From Phytophthora sp. 'mugwort' (Eukaryota; Oomycota; Peronosporomycetes; Peronosporales; Peronosporaceae), in NCBI GenBank assembly GCA_033558025.1, contig JAUCEF010000012.1:124001-188000 (forward strand): a stretch of DNA of 64,000 nt. The letters are read 5' to 3'. Shown piece after piece: positions 1 to 12,740 of the stretch. How positions within the stretch are numbered: position 1 is the stretch's first letter; each line of letters opens with the position of its first letter. A model generated the notes under the pieces. That model had not been told where the DNA came from and searched no databases. It was given only the letters and a program-made list of their open reading frames with translations. Both the position numbers and the translations under genes were made by a program.

Positions 1-1050
1 GAAGCTAACGTGCAGCGACCCCCGCAGCATTTTTCAGCGCTCCTAGACAAGTCCGTAATGTTGCTTCACGTGTGGTGGATGAAGAATGTGTACGGAGTTT
101 GCGACAGTAAGATCTCAGTGCTGTTGGTCTTCATTAATAAGTTGTGGAAGATGACGAGCTCCATTGTGCAGCGGACAGAACCTAGCTCTAGAAGAGTATG
201 TTTCGAGCAAAAGATTTGCAAATCGGCCTCTAACATTTGCGTTGCTGTTACTGTTTGGACTGAGATTTAGAACAGAGGGGTCTGGTTGTAGAGCGCGAAA
301 ATGAAGGAAGTAGTCACTAGATAGCACGCACACCCGCATACAGTGTTTCACTACATGTATGGGTAAGTTGCCTTGGTCGATCTTGCTTTCTTTTAGTTGC
401 GATCTGGTGCACATTAAGAGTACCCCGACATCGCATACATTATTAAATTATACAAGTTGGTCGATTGCGAGGTGGTTGGTTCAAAGAAAAACGCAACGTA
501 ATTTCAGGTATAACGCACAATATGACTACGCGCTTAGTGCATTAGGCTCGCCTTCCGACCTTTTTAGGGGGTGTCTGCCGCTTTCGGGGGCTGATAACGT
601 TGCGAATGGCATTGTCGCTGCGTTTTATCGCACGAGCAATGGCGCGGTTGCTCTACCTTCTGCATGAATCGCTTTGACGGCGCCAATATCGGAGGGGTCA
701 ACCTGGTGTCGCGCGGCATCGGTGTGCGAGTGGTCTAAATGCTCCTACGCACCGCTGAAAAAGGCGGGAATCCACAGCTATTAGTTTAGCCAATAAAAAA
801 AACGACGTCTGAACGAAATGGGTCTGTAAGGATGGGTGCGCCTATAATTTAGAACATGCACAGAATTATTTTTTTGAGATTTGTTGGCAGTCTTTGTTGT
901 CTCGAAAATTAATTTGTGGCGCTGATTGCCTTCATATTGAAAGCCTTCAGGACAAACACCACCCGCCAGTAGACAATATTGGCCCCGCGGCAGCAAAACG
1001 TTGAGCGCGCCTATAGTACATGCGTGCCACGGAGTCTCGGAGTTTTAAGA
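1..1050. other. Unassigned AT/GC-mixed intergenic DNA
   Basis: I see no convincing gene here. Short open frames exist on both strands, but none shows a recognisable domain. The stretch ends where the copia LTR begins at 1051. Confidence 0.4.
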
Positions 1051-1356
1051 TGTTTCGCAGTGATCCTTCGCGAGACTCAGGCTAGACTCCGGCTTGAGCA
1101 CGACTCTGAAAGAAAAAGATAGAATAGATTAATGCCCATTTGGCCGCTTCTTGATTACCCACTGCGTAGCTAGTTTGGCACTGAAGCCGCTGTCGATACG
1201 GAACCATGCATGCCGTGGAGCAAAGCTGCCCCCACAGTCAACCACCCTTTGGGTTATGGGGGACAGCGTCCCAGCTTGAACCGCCATCTCCCATTCACCG
1301 CTGCGCTTGCTGACGCCGCCGTCTCAGCCGCGGCCGCGACGACGCGCAGCGTAACA
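1051..1356 (-). repeat. 3' LTR of copia element 1
   Basis: This 306-bp block is repeated in the same orientation at 6419-6726, with about two dozen differences and small indels. Both copies start TG and end CA, as retroviral-type LTRs do. On the minus strand the internal side is preceded by a purine-rich tract (GGAGGGAGG, around 1358-1370) that fits a polypurine tract. The flanking five bases (1046-1050) do not match those beyond the other LTR, so no target-site duplication is visible. The divergence implies an old insertion. Confidence 0.8.
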
Positions 1357-4300
1357 CGCCTCCCTCCGAAGATGCACACAACCTGCTTCAGAACGATTCC
1401 TCCGTCTTGCTGTCTGCTCCGTCGACACGAGCAGCTTGAAACCGACTTCGTAGCAGTTCACGCTTCGTCGGGACAGCCTCCGGTTGCATTCCGATCAAGC
1501 GCTTCAGTTGGTTAAGCCGAGCGAAGCCACGTGGCTTCGTATATAGATCAGCCTGGTTGACGTCAACCACCTCCATCGACTTTCCACACCTTGACTATCT
1601 TCACGTTCACCATCTCGCGCGCATAATGATAGCGAATCTCGATGTGCCGCGTCTTTCGGCTGTAGGTAGGGCGCGAAGCAAGTGCAGGTTATCCACTCCA
1701 AGGTTGAATTCGATGCTGTGTGTCGGCAGCGCCTCGATCAGCACATTTAGCAAGGCCTTCCCCTCCTGGCACGTTTCCCACGAGGCCGCGTATTCGGCTT
1801 CGGCAGTGCTGAGAGCTACAATGCTCTGGCGACGAGCCGCCAACATCACAGGTCCCGGCTAGCATCATGGTGTATCCTGTCACACTCTTGCAAATGTCGG
1901 GGCAATTCCCACAATCTGCATCGCAGTACCCGTCCATAGTGAACGCTCTATCATTGACAAATACATTTCCTCCAGGCACCGACCGAAAAAAAAAACACTC
2001 CATGGTCATGAGTCGCCGCCAGGTAGCGGAGCACTCGTTCCACTGCAGCATGCGCGACAGTTGGATGTTGCACAAATCGACTTAGATAGCCAACAGGGAA
2101 CGCAAGATCAGATCTAGTACTGGTTGCTAGGTACAGTAGCGAACCGATGGGGGCACGATACGGCAGGCCAGGTTCTTTGTCCCCCTCTGTCGCCGCCCTG
2201 AGCTTAACGGTCGTGTCCATAGGCGAACGGTATCCATATGTGGTAGCAAATCCGAACCGTTTCAGGACATATTTGACGTACTTTAACTGGTGAAAGAAGA
2301 TGTCGTCTTCTTGGCATTCGACCTGCACGCCGAGGTAGTTGTGTAGTCAGCCTAGATCCCTGATGCCGTACTTCTTGTGCAGATCAACAAAGAAATTCGA
2401 CTTCCACTTTTCGTCATTCGTTGCGCAGACTAGATCATCAACATACACGAGGAGCAATGCGAACACGGCGTTCGTACGAAAGAGGTAGAGGCACGGCTCG
2501 CTCGTGCAACGCTGCTACCCGCACGATGAGAACCATTCATCCAGCTCGTCATACCATTCACGTCCGCTCTGGTGTACTCCATACAAAGCATGCTTGACCT
2601 TGTCGACCCAGCCAGGCTTGACCGGGAAGCCGGGGTGCGTCGAATAAAATGCACTATTTTCAAACGATCGTTCAGGTACGCCGTGTTAATATCACACTGG
2701 TAGGCCACCAACCTGAGCAATGCGCACAGAGCCACCAGTAAACGGAACGATGCCATCCTTGCGACCGGGGGGAATATCTCCATCACAAAGAAGTCGACGC
2801 CTGGCTCTTGTTTGTCTCCAAGCGCGCATAATCGGAGTCGGAAACGCAAAACATTACCAAGGTCATCAGTTTTGATCTGGAATCGCCACATTGTCTGGAG
2901 GGTATTCGTGTCCAACTGGGGTTCACTTTCTGGGACAAGTTCCAGAACCTTCTATTCTTACATCGCAGCGAGCTCCTTCTCCATACCGACACACCACTCA
3001 TTACACTATGGAGAGGCTCACGCTTGATTTTACGCTGCGAGGAAGCTTCACTTGAGACTCGTGCCACGTCCTTTCCGTTTGTTGATGTTGTTCGACGTAC
3101 GCAGTTGCCCCTGTCGCATACGCTTCATACATTTCGAGTTCTTCAAGTCCATCCGGGTCTTCGGGCTCCACAAGCGCGCTGATGCCTGTGTGTGTGCGCT
3201 TCGGCGGCCCATCATCCGTATCTGCGGATTCCGAACGTGGGAGCCGTTTGCCTGGGATCGCTGGGATTGAGCGCTGTTATCTTATGGCTTGTCCTTTTTC
3301 CGCCATCAACGTCGACCTCCGACGCTTCCTCCTCCTCGGCATCGAAGTCCTCGGCACCCTCAGCAACGGAACTGCCGGCTTCGCTGTCTGAACCTTCGCT
3401 GTCAGGGACGTCTGGGAGGCCGTCCTCCTAATGAAGTGCCTCTTCTTCACCGTTCTCATCAGCTCTTTCATCAGGCGGTGGTCACTTATGTCATCTGCAT
3501 CAATAAGATCTTCGACTTCGTCTAGTTGATCGTAGGTTGCAGGTTCTTCTTCATTGCTGCTATTTGATCCTACCTGCTCTTCTACAGGGGTGACCACCTC
3601 GTCGGCCTCATAAGCGACCTCACTACCATTTTCACCATCAGGAATGGATTCGATGGCGCGATATCTTTCACTCAGTTTCACATTTAGCATTGTCGCCTAG
3701 TTTGCCTTCAGCTTGTGTAGTAGTACGTAGCTGCTTCGGATGTAGCACGATATAATCGCTGAAAATTGGAAGAGGATGATCGAACCGCGGGTCGTGTGTG
3801 GGTGACATGTGGGCAACTCCTTGCATGTCGACATTTCTCCTTCACTGTCGTCGATGACATCATCGGCATCAGTCCCTCCTCTGACTGGTAAGTCCTAATC
3901 ACTGCGCCAATTGCTTGTTCGGTCTGGGAATTGGTTCACAGCCCACTCATTCACCGTCTTCTCGAACTCTGCCTTGTTGTGTCGGTCCTTAACTGTCAGC
4001 TTCCCGCTGATTTGAACCTTGCCTTGCTTTGGGAAGTATACGTTACAGCCAAGCACACCATCCTGGTATCCGAGGACAAAGCCCACTCGTGACGTTGCTG
4101 CAAAATTGTGTCGCGCTGGCCCGACCTTCGTGTGGAGGTATACCAAGGAGTCAAGCCTGCGAAGATGATGGATGTCGGGCTTGCGCCCCCACATTGTCTC
4201 GTGCGGGGCGCGGTCAATTGTGCTCGTGTACGAGCGATCCCTTCACGTATACTGCATGCATCATGGCGTCCACCCGGAATGACGTCGGTAGACCAGACTC

Positions 4301-6418
4301 CTGCATCATGGCCCTCATCCTTACGCAGAGAGTTTGGTGCGTGCGCTCGACCATGTTGAGCCGTGACGTCTTGGCGACGTGTCAGGGTGCGAGATCTCGT
4401 GCTGCTGGTAGAAGTGGTCGATCTCGTCGAACTCGTCGTTGTGAAATTCTCCTCCGTCGTCCAAAACCACTTCGCGCACCTTGTGTCCTGGGTTCTGTAT
4501 CTCAGACCACAATATAGCGGCGCATCAGCGCATTGATCTCGGCCGCTGTCTTCGACTTGACGGGATAGACAGTCAAGTACCGTGTGTATGCGTCCATCAC
4601 GCACAAAACAGCCGTGTACCTTGTGCAGTTGTAATGCTTTGGCGGAAACAGCAAGTCTGCAAAGCTGAGCTGGTTCTTTTCCGTGGTCCCTCGATCTAAG
4701 TGCTTGGCGGCGGGTTTGGCACGTCGTTTCCAAGCTGGCACGCTTCACACAGATCGAACTGTCGCTTCCTGATCATCATCCCTTCCACCAAGCCCCGGTA
4801 CGCCATCTGCTTTACGAAGTGCGGGCAGAGATGACCGAGTCTTTCATGCCAACACTGCAAGTCAGCAACGCCATCGTGTACAGCGTAGTTACCATGGTCG
4901 ACGGGCTCGACTGACCCTGCGGCTCCTTCGACAGGAATTCGTCCGTGGCGTTGAATAGCCACAGGCCACACGGGTGCATGCTAGTCTTCAGCGCGGTGTC
5001 GCAGTTCTTGCTGAGCGTGTATATGCTGGTATCATCGTACTTCACCTTGAAGCCTTGCTGCTTCACCACCGACTGAGATAGTAAGTTCGTGTTCTTCGGC
5101 GAGTAGTAGCCATTGTCAAGGCGGAGTGTGACATGACCTCCGATGACAACCACCCAAAGATCAATTGAGCCGACGCCCACTGGCGAGGACTTGCCACTAT
5201 GACCGTGGACAGTCGCCTTCTTTCGCTCCGATGCAGATAGTTTCCGGTAGTCCACGAAATAGCGGTGATCTCCGACCAGATGTCGATTGGCCTCAGAGTC
5301 GAACACGCAGACCTCCTGTCTATACTTCGGCTCTTCAATGCAGGTAGGCTTGTTGCATGCATCAGCGCCTACCCCTTCCGGATCCCTCTCAGCCCGCCCA
5401 ATCCGGTCGCTATCCTGCAGACAGCAGAGACGTCATCTGATTCAGCGAATTCCGAGGCCAGTGTGAAGTGTGACTGTCCGCGTGCGCTGCCTTCACTGGC
5501 AGCACCGCCACCGGCCGTACCTCCGCCACCAGTATTGGGCAGTTACTGCAGGTGGGGCCAGGCTTGTGGCACCAACACAGCGCCGTTGCGCATGTCTTCC
5601 TCGCGTTGCCGCTGTTTGTCTTCACGTTATCTATGTTCGTGAGGGTCTTCTTCCCCCCGTTACCGCTCGGCCGCAGCTGGTTGTGGTTCGGCGGCTTGCT
5701 ACCGTTGCCGAAGGACCGCGACAGGTGCGAGCCAGCCTCGTTCCCCCTGTCAAAGGTGATGGCCATCTCTACGACCTTCTCGGGCATATTCACGCAGTCC
5801 ATGCCCGTGCCCACCAACCCTCGCAGATGATCAAAACGCTCGTTGCTGTGGTGCTGTGGAGCGACGTGGCCAGCATGCCACAAAGACAGCGTCGTCGAGT
5901 GTCATGCCGACGGTCTTCAGTCGTATCTTCAGCCGCACATTTTGTTCAGGTGTCCTTCAACGTTGCGGTTGGGTTTGCACCTCGCAGCCTCATGCTGCGC
6001 GTACAGCTGCCGTTTGGTCATGGCGCGGGTCTGGTCGTTCGAGGTTCCCTCGAAACGATCTTGCAGGTACTTCCATATTGCGGAGTCGTCCGCCAGCTCC
6101 ATCAACTGCTGTCGCATGTCCGTGCATACAGTCATGAAGATGATCTCTTAGAAGTCCAGCTACAGTTCTTCCCACCGTATCTTCTCGGCGTCATCCAATT
6201 TCTCGTCGAACACTTGTCTCCCTTCACGATCTTGTAGAGCTCCACGTTCTTCTTTCGCACGGCCAGCTCCACCAGCTTCTTGTAGTATTCCCAGTTCTGG
6301 CTATTCCACCGGATTGGTTGACCGGTCCTCTCTCAGACCTTGACCTGCCATGAACCACCGGTGGTTGGCTTGGGCATCTTGGCACTTGTACTTGAGCGAA
6401 GTTGGGCTCTAATAACCC
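1357..6418 (-). pseudogene. Ty1/copia retrotransposon internal region (element 1), decayed gag-pol
   Basis: Minus-strand fragments give a complete copia order. A gag-like segment lies at about 5.9-6.3 kb and a zinc-knuckle remnant at about 5.55 kb (CWCHKPGPTCSNCP). The protease-like motif is FDSEANRHLVGDH, with DSE where DSG is expected. Next come a GAG-pre-integrase HHCC segment (WHERLGH...CEACQLG, 4.75-4.9 kb), an integrase core with VLDDGGEF, and reverse transcriptase with CDINTAYLN and an intact YVDD at 2434-2445. RNase H remnants (GYCDADCGNCPD and ALSTAEAEYAA) follow at 1.8-1.95 kb. Stops and frameshifts break it into many frames, so it cannot make a polyprotein. Just inside the 5' LTR the minus strand reads GGTTATTAGAGCCC, close to the initiator-tRNA-Met primer-binding site usual in copia elements. 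Copia-type order (IN before RT) excludes Ty3/gypsy. Confidence 0.88.
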
Positions 6419-6726
6419 TGTTTCGCAGTGATCCTTTGCGAGACTCAGGCTGGACCTCCGGCTTGAGCATGACTCTGAAAGAAAAGATAGGATAGATTAA
6501 TGCCCCTTTGGCCGCTTCTTGCCTACCCACTGCGTAGCTAGTTTGACACTGAGGCCGCTATCGATACGGAATCATGCATGCCGTGGAGCAAGCTGCCCCC
6601 CATAGCCAACCACTCTCTTTGTCTTACGGGGGACAGCGTCCCAGCTTGAACGGCCATCTCCCATTCATCGCTGTACTTGCTGACGCAGCCGCCTCAGCCG
6701 CGGCCGCGACGCCGCACAGCGCAACA
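6419..6726 (-). repeat. 5' LTR of copia element 1
   Basis: This 308-bp partner of the LTR at 1051-1356 also begins TG and ends CA on the plus strand. Its internal edge at 6418 abuts the primer-binding-site-like sequence. Its outer edge at 6726 runs directly into the integrase coding sequence of copia element 2, which therefore stops at the junction. Confidence 0.8.
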
Positions 6727-8480
6727 TACCAGTAAGGACTTCAAGTGTCGATTGCCTTCCTGAGTTCACGCAAGCCGGGGTGCGATTCAGGATGAAGGTG
6801 GCGTACTCTGCTGTGTCAGTCGAGGAGCTTGGAGTCAATCCAGAATCGAAAATTATGCACCGCACCATGTTGAAAATGGTACGATGCATGCGCTCTGCCT
6901 TTCCGTCCAATGCTTGGTTAGAAACTTCTTTCACTCGACGGGCAACACCATTTTGCTGACAGAACAAGTTGACTATCCGATGCTCTTCTCCGCCGTAAGT
7001 GCGAAGCACATGCATCTTACCGGAAAAGCGCTTCTCGAAGAGGAATACGACGTCGTGGAATTGTCTGGTGACTTCTTCCTTTGTCTTCGACGCGAAGGCC
7101 CGACAGTAATTGCTCCGATGCTCGACGGCATGGACGAGGTAGCGGTCGCCGATGCGGTCTCGCGGGTCTGCGGATGACGCCTCCCGCGCTGTCGATCGGC
7201 ACATGTCCCCACTATATCTCTTCGACTGCACACACTTGGTTTGTTTGCCTTCGCCACATGTGATATGTAACCTTCTTGTATGATCGGATGACAATGCCAG
7301 AAAGAGGCTCAAGCGCAAGGCGCTCACAGCGTCAAAACTCAAATGTACAAACCGTTTGTAGAAGCTCATAAGGGTATCGCGCTGAACATAATGCTCTGAT
7401 GCTGGTTCAGAGAGCGCGCTCATTACTAGCATTTCCGCAGTCGGAAAGACTGGCGAACCGCAGTGAGCTTGGCGACGAGTACATCATTCTCTGATGTGAC
7501 GCCAAATACAAAGCGCGGATGCGAGGATGCATCCACGCTTTGTGAGCTTGCCACTTGGCAATAGTTTGCGCGGCGTAACGGTACGTAGTAGACGTTGTCC
7601 ATCGTAAGTCTCAGTGCCGTTCAATGCACCTCGGCGTACGACCGGTCCCACCCTCGCTACCGACAAATCGTTCCCGTCTGGCGGAACCAGCTAGCCGATC
7701 TTAATACCCTTCACTTTGCGTAATACACTGGCAAGATGCCGACTGGCGCCGCCGACCGACAGTCCAGCTCTGGCCGCAGTGTGCAGTAGCCCTTGTTGCC
7801 AGGGACCAGCCTGTTCGTTTATATCCTCTATGCTTCGGGTCCCTGACATCTTCGGCCCCGAGCCTGCGCGGACGATATGGCCGGACTTCTTGCAATTGTA
7901 ACACTGGCAGGTATCAGCGACTGCTCTAACGACGTTTCCCCCCGCTGTTTTACGATCAATCACCCGGTATCGAATCTTTGTGCGAACTGCACTAGCGCTT
8001 GGATAGGCTTCTTGAGGTCTTGCCGTTGTTCGTCGTATCTGCCGAGAGGTGTTGGACTAAAATTGGCGACGCACGACGAACAATGCGCTGAAGTACCATC
8101 GCCGGCGAAGCATCAGCGGCTCTTACCAGCGCGATAACGTACAAAACGTGGTCTTTCCAACGTCGCGAGGGTATCTTGACCGAAATGAACATCACAGCAG
8201 CATCCTTCACCAAAAGACGCACTGTGAAGGTTGCATTCATCTGCTCAAGAGCGTCGAACATGTAAAGGCTGATTGTTCACCAAGTGTTAGCTTCCTCAGA
8301 GAAACAACGGCCAGCATTTCCAGTGAGATGCTGGACTGATTTTCTCAAATTAACCTCCCCCGGCCACTGAATCCACAGGCCCGTTAATTTGTCAAATAAG
8401 CACCAAAGCCCACTGTTCGAATCCAGCTCATAGCCCATTATATGCCCCACATTCATTGAAACGGCAAACACTCAATTTCG
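6727..8480 (-). pseudogene. Second Ty1/copia fragment (element 2), gag and integrase only
   Basis: The minus strand encodes an integrase core over about 6.73-7.43 kb: VEHRSNYCRAF, LRTYGGEEH, then KAERMHRTI followed by a conserved stretch ending TLEVLTG. The usual catalytic aspartates appear as E (VEHRS) and Y (LRTYGG), so the enzyme would be inactive. Upstream at about 7.85-7.9 kb is a zinc knuckle CYNCKKSGHIVRAG that has lost its last cysteine. Further upstream a UBN2/gag-like stretch is only weakly recognisable. No reverse transcriptase follows, because the LTR of element 1 cuts the sequence at 6727. I infer truncation by insertion plus deletion, since the missing half is not found beyond 1050. 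Confidence 0.72.
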
Positions 8481-8632
8481 ACTGACTGTAACTCGGGTAA
8501 CCGTAGGGTATATCTCATCCCTATAGCTGCTGTGAATAACCGCCACCTTGCTGCAGTGCTTGAGCTGGTGACTCCGCCGGAACGTTACCTTGATGACCCG
8601 TTCTAACTGAGGATGGGCGGGGCTCTTGATAG

Positions 8633-8953
8633 TCACCAGAGGCCCTCCTCCCTAAAACTGTCATGCACAAATGCATCGGGCGCCTGCATTCTTCGCTGTC
8701 CATCGATGCCCAGTTCATCCAGCTGCATCCGTTGCATGTCAAGGCTTCCATGTTCGATAGCCTGGTAGAAAATGCTGTCACGCCCAGATGCGGTCGTGAG
8801 CACCTTGACAGCGAGGAGAGCTGCAGCCGTGTCTCGCCTTTCCGAATCTCTTTGAACATCCCACTGTCCCTTTCGCAGAGCAGGGGATTCAGCCGATGGT
8901 ACTCGCGCTGCCGCTAGGCGGTTTTCGTGTTCTAGGCGATCGCTTAGGTACAT
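8633..8953 (-). CDS. Unassigned small ORF, possibly a transposon remnant
   Basis: This 106-codon ATG frame has a charged, alanine-rich composition (RLEHENRLAAARVPSAESPA near the N terminus). I recognise no domain. It sits between decayed retroelements and has no visible core promoter, so it may be a fragment of a gag-like or accessory ORF or a chance frame. Confidence 0.2.
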   Translation of the reverse strand: MYLSDRLEHENRLAAARVPSAESPALRKGQWDVQRDSERRDTAAALLAVKVLTTASGRDSIFYQAIEHGSLDMQRMQLDELGIDGQRRMQAPDAFVHDSFREEGLW

Positions 8954-9696
8954 AACCTGAGAGAAGGGAGGCTTGCGCGTTGGAGAGGAGGTGAAAAGTA
9001 GTTACTGAAAAGCTTCATTAGACCTCACACGCTAACCCCCTGCGCCTCCTTGTTGTATGCCTACAGTTTGTCGTCGAGTCGTTCCGCATGAGCTTGTATA
9101 TCGTCGAGTTGGCCGCCACGTTGCGAGTGCTGCATTATATCACCGTCCGCCTGTCCGGTGGGGCCGGCCTACTTCCAACAGGAGAGGGGGCGCGCGCCTT
9201 TTCAACTGCAGGAGATGGACCAAGCTGTTGAAGGTGCAACATCGTAGTTCCTGAGGCTCCCATCGAGCTTCGCTTGGCACTGAGGATATGGTTTCAGTGT
9301 CCGCAGTAGCTAAACAATAGACTCAATCACTGCGACTGGCGGCAAACAAAGCCGTAAGAGGTGGAGAAGACATCGAACATGCGCAGAATGCACCGTAGCC
9401 ATACTTCGGAGCATGCTGAACCGTGCGTGGCCGTGAAGACGTACGCGTCAGGGCATGGTCAATACAATGTGCAATGCTATTGAGGGCACGGCCGTAATAA
9501 TCACTGCAATGCCTGAAATCACAATAATAATATTTCCAGTACAATAGTAATTGATGCATGATCCATTAGGCGCACGAATTTCTTACTCTTTCTTGTTAGC
9601 TTCCTCGGTAACTTCCAGGAGCGTAGCACTGCTCCAGAGCTCTCAGTTACCTCGAAGAACATAATTTTTCGAAGTTTGCCGGTAATGTAAACCAGG
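8954..9696. other. Intergenic, nothing assigned
   Basis: No supported gene, RNA or repeat structure is visible. Frames are short and on both strands. Confidence 0.35.
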
Positions 9697-10119
9697 TCAG
9701 CACCAATTTGCACGTCGAAAATAGTCGCTCACACGTGTTTGCTTGTCGATCGTGCGACGTGAAGCAGTGGTCGTACCGTAGGGGGCCACTGTCCGATCGA
9801 CGAAGTTCCTTCGAGCGGCGCAGGATTGCAGATCCGAAGTCGTGGTCATCGTCCGCTGCCTCCTGGACTGAGTCGGCGAAATTGCGAAAGACGCCACCGC
9901 CTCCTGCTCTTCAGTCGAGACGGGGACGTCATTCTGGATCTTGATGAGCGCGTTCTCGAATATTGCCGAATGGATAAACAGGAGCGGTAGAAGGTAGGTA
10001 CCGGCCCAATATTGGGTACTTTTCGACACACGCGTCGAAAAACGAAGGAGGGCTTCCGCTAGTGTGCGATTCTCCGCCTGTACGACGCTGTCCAACTCCC
10101 GTAGTTTTTTAAGAAGCAT
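9697..10119 (-). CDS. Unassigned 140-codon ORF
   Basis: An ATG-initiated frame. Its first part looks protein-like (a KKLRELDSVVQAENRTLAEA heptad-like stretch, then a hydrophobic patch LLPLLFIHSAIF), and its C-terminal half is low in recognisable structure. No family is recognised. It ends about 400 bp before the left end of the Harbinger-like element. It may be a real small gene or a remnant. Confidence 0.22.
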   Translation of the reverse strand: MLLKKLRELDSVVQAENRTLAEALLRFSTRVSKSTQYWAGTYLLPLLFIHSAIFENALIKIQNDVPVSTEEQEAVASFAISPTQSRRQRTMTTTSDLQSCAARRNFVDRTVAPYGTTTASRRTIDKQTRVSDYFRRANWC

Positions 10120-10528
10120 GACGACACGGCGATAGGCGCGCCACGCGGCACAAACTCTTCCACGGCGCTGATCGTAAGTATGACGTCCCGTATTTCGACG
10201 TAGCTCTCTATCATAAGAGAAGCGAGACGACCACCGAGTCGCGTTGGATTTTATTGGCTTGAGATCCGTGGCGCGGCCGAGCTCTTACCTATAAATACAA
10301 TATTATTATCCAATATTGTGTTATTTTATAATGGGATTCCTGTGAAATGCGCGGATGGTCAACACATCATATGAAACTTGCTATTTAAGAGATATCTCGG
10401 TCTTTTCGCAGATTTTTAGTCAAAAGGCGTTTGTCCCTCTTTAGTACTGTGACAACCAATCAGATGGCTTATGAGTTGCAAACTGATTTTGTTGTCTAAT
10501 ACCAACAGTAGTGGTATTTTATATTACC

Positions 10529-10552
10529 GTATAATACTTGTCCGATCCGACA
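10529..10552 (+). repeat. Left terminal inverted repeat
   Basis: 24-bp TIR of the Harbinger-like element, inverted partner of 12741-12764 with two mismatches. Confidence 0.75.
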
Positions 10553-11068
10553 CCCAATCTGCACACCCAGTCGACAAATGCAAAAACAAAACAATCTTCA
10601 CGACATATTACTGGTAATCTGCGATCTGAGTAAGTTTTGGAACGTTATTTTGCAAGCTTTCACCCTACGCACGGACCCGCGTACCACAGACCCTTTCCCC
10701 CCTCGCTTAGGTCTGCATATTTTGCTCTTACTCTGCAAGAAAAGCCTAACACGCACTTTAACTGTCGATGATGTACACGTGCATTACTGAAACTCTTGTA
10801 CTCTTGTCGGAATAGAGCTGAGGAAAACATACGGGGTATGCTTACACATGCCCTTCTAGAATTCGCGAAGCACGGCAGAAAATTCGAGGTGTTGCATTAG
10901 AGGCTGGCATAGCACCTATATAATGATTTGCAGTCCATACATATCAATGTATTGCATGCGAAAGAGTGGTCGTCATTGTACGCCCTTGGCGCTAGCTGAA
11001 CTAGTGGAGGAGGTTTTAAGCAGTTGCGGGTCCATTTCGAATATTGCTGCATACACTACAAGCTCAAC

Positions 11069-12422
11069 ATGCCACGAGCCACAAACCGCCAAGATTCTAA
11101 CCCCGATCACTCGACGAAGCAGACTTTCCTGCTTCAACCGCTGATCTTTTCGAGCGCGACGGAGGGACGCAAGGCCAAGATCGCCCAAGTTGTCGTCACT
11201 AACACCCGAAACGACGCCGACGACGAGGATGGCACCGCCGCGGGAAACGTGGCGTCTATCTACAAACTGTGCGTGCGAGCCGAGGGCCCAGACAAGGTCA
11301 TCAAATTTACCCATTTTGCCCCCGAAGAGTTCGAGCGGCTTTGGGAGACCGTGAGTCTTCACGCCAAGGGACCCTGGAACGTGGGTCGCGGTAATAAGTG
11401 CCGCTACGCTGCTCGAGATGTTTTCTTCATGACACTCAGCTCGCTGAAACACCTCGGTAAATGGGACACTGTCGCCCGCGTTTTCAAGGTCACGCCATCT
11501 ACCTTCCAGAAAATGGTCCGAAAGTTCATGGATGTTATCTCGCCGTTCCTATACGAGACGTTCGTGGAGGAGGCGAACGATTGGTGGACGCTGGGCAGCA
11601 TTGTCCGTTCCGGATATGCGTTCCATAACTTTCCGTATGCACGCTACGCTACGGACGTTACGTTCCAGAATCTAACAAACCTAGCGGAAATATGAGTGAG
11701 ACCCTGCGCTACTATAGTGGTAAAATCACCTATACGATTTCAAAGTTGAAGTGTCGGTGATTCCGAACGGAATCGCGATCAACTGTACGGACCATAGGGG
11801 AGGCAGCACGCATGATGCTGAGATCTTCCGAGGTAACGCTGCTTTTTTTTTTTTCATTCACGAGCTCTGCGTAAACGCGCCGACGGCGCAACTTGCGCGA
11901 CGACGGCCGGCTGAATCAAACCTACCCGAACGAGTGGGCTGTACTCCTCGATAAAGGGTACCAAGGATTGCGTCGAGAATTTAAGGCAATCCACCCGGTA
12001 AAGAGCAGTCGTTTGCGGTCTCTGACTCTCGAAGATGCTTCCTACAACAACAAGATCGCCCATGATCGCGTACTCGTCGAGAGAATTTCTTCGGGAGACT
12101 GAAAACGCTTTGGGTAATCTGCTCAGACAAGTGGAAGTTTGACGAGGCATCTTACGATCTCTATTTCCGTGCGTGTGCCGCTCTTACGAACATGAATATT
12201 AGACTGTGGCCTCTTCGCGACATTGATGGCACCGACCTCAATAAGTACGACGCTTTCCTGTGCGAAATCGGTGACAACAACTTGGAAAAGAAGATGAAGA
12301 AAAGAAAGCGCTACCAAGCCAACCGAGAGGCGAGGATCCGAACTGCCTATCGGCGCCATACAAACCTATCGAGCTCACTTTCGATTGGGGGTAGCGAGGA
12401 TTGCAGTGACGACATGACCTAG
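11069..12422 (+). pseudogene. DDE_Tnp_4 / PIF-Harbinger transposase, frameshifted
   Basis: The reading frame starts at the ATG at 11069 (MPRATNRQDS) and runs open to 11695. It then continues in other frames through 12422. The order is an N-terminal helix-turn-helix-like region (about residues 85-170, with RVFKVTPSTFQKMVRKFMD), then YATDVTF (first acidic residue), GGSTHDAEIFRG (second), DKGYQG, a glutamate segment VERFFGRLK in a shifted frame near 12.09 kb, and a basic tail KKMKKRKRYQANRE. These match the DDE_Tnp_4 nuclease of PIF/Harbinger elements. Several frameshifts, including one around a T-run at 11845-11854, make it non-functional. Confidence 0.75.
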
Positions 12423-12740
12423 TTTTGAGATTGGCGCGCGGAGAAGCAAGACTCGAGGTAGCATTCGGGTAGATAGAACATATTTACCAAATATACCACT
12501 GCAATCACTCTAAAAGAGTAGCCGTCACGTTAACACTGTTTGTAGTCACGGATTAGCTACCATTCAAGAGGATGTCGGTGCTTAATAAGAAGTTGCTAGG
12601 CATCTGGGCTATTACAAGAAAAGCGCTCATATTCCAGTAAGTAATAGTGAGCCTAAATGGACAAGTGGCTACATGGTAGAGTGCACACCTCAAATATGGA
12701 CAGCTGATTGGTTGAATGTGACTTGTCGGAATGGACAAGT

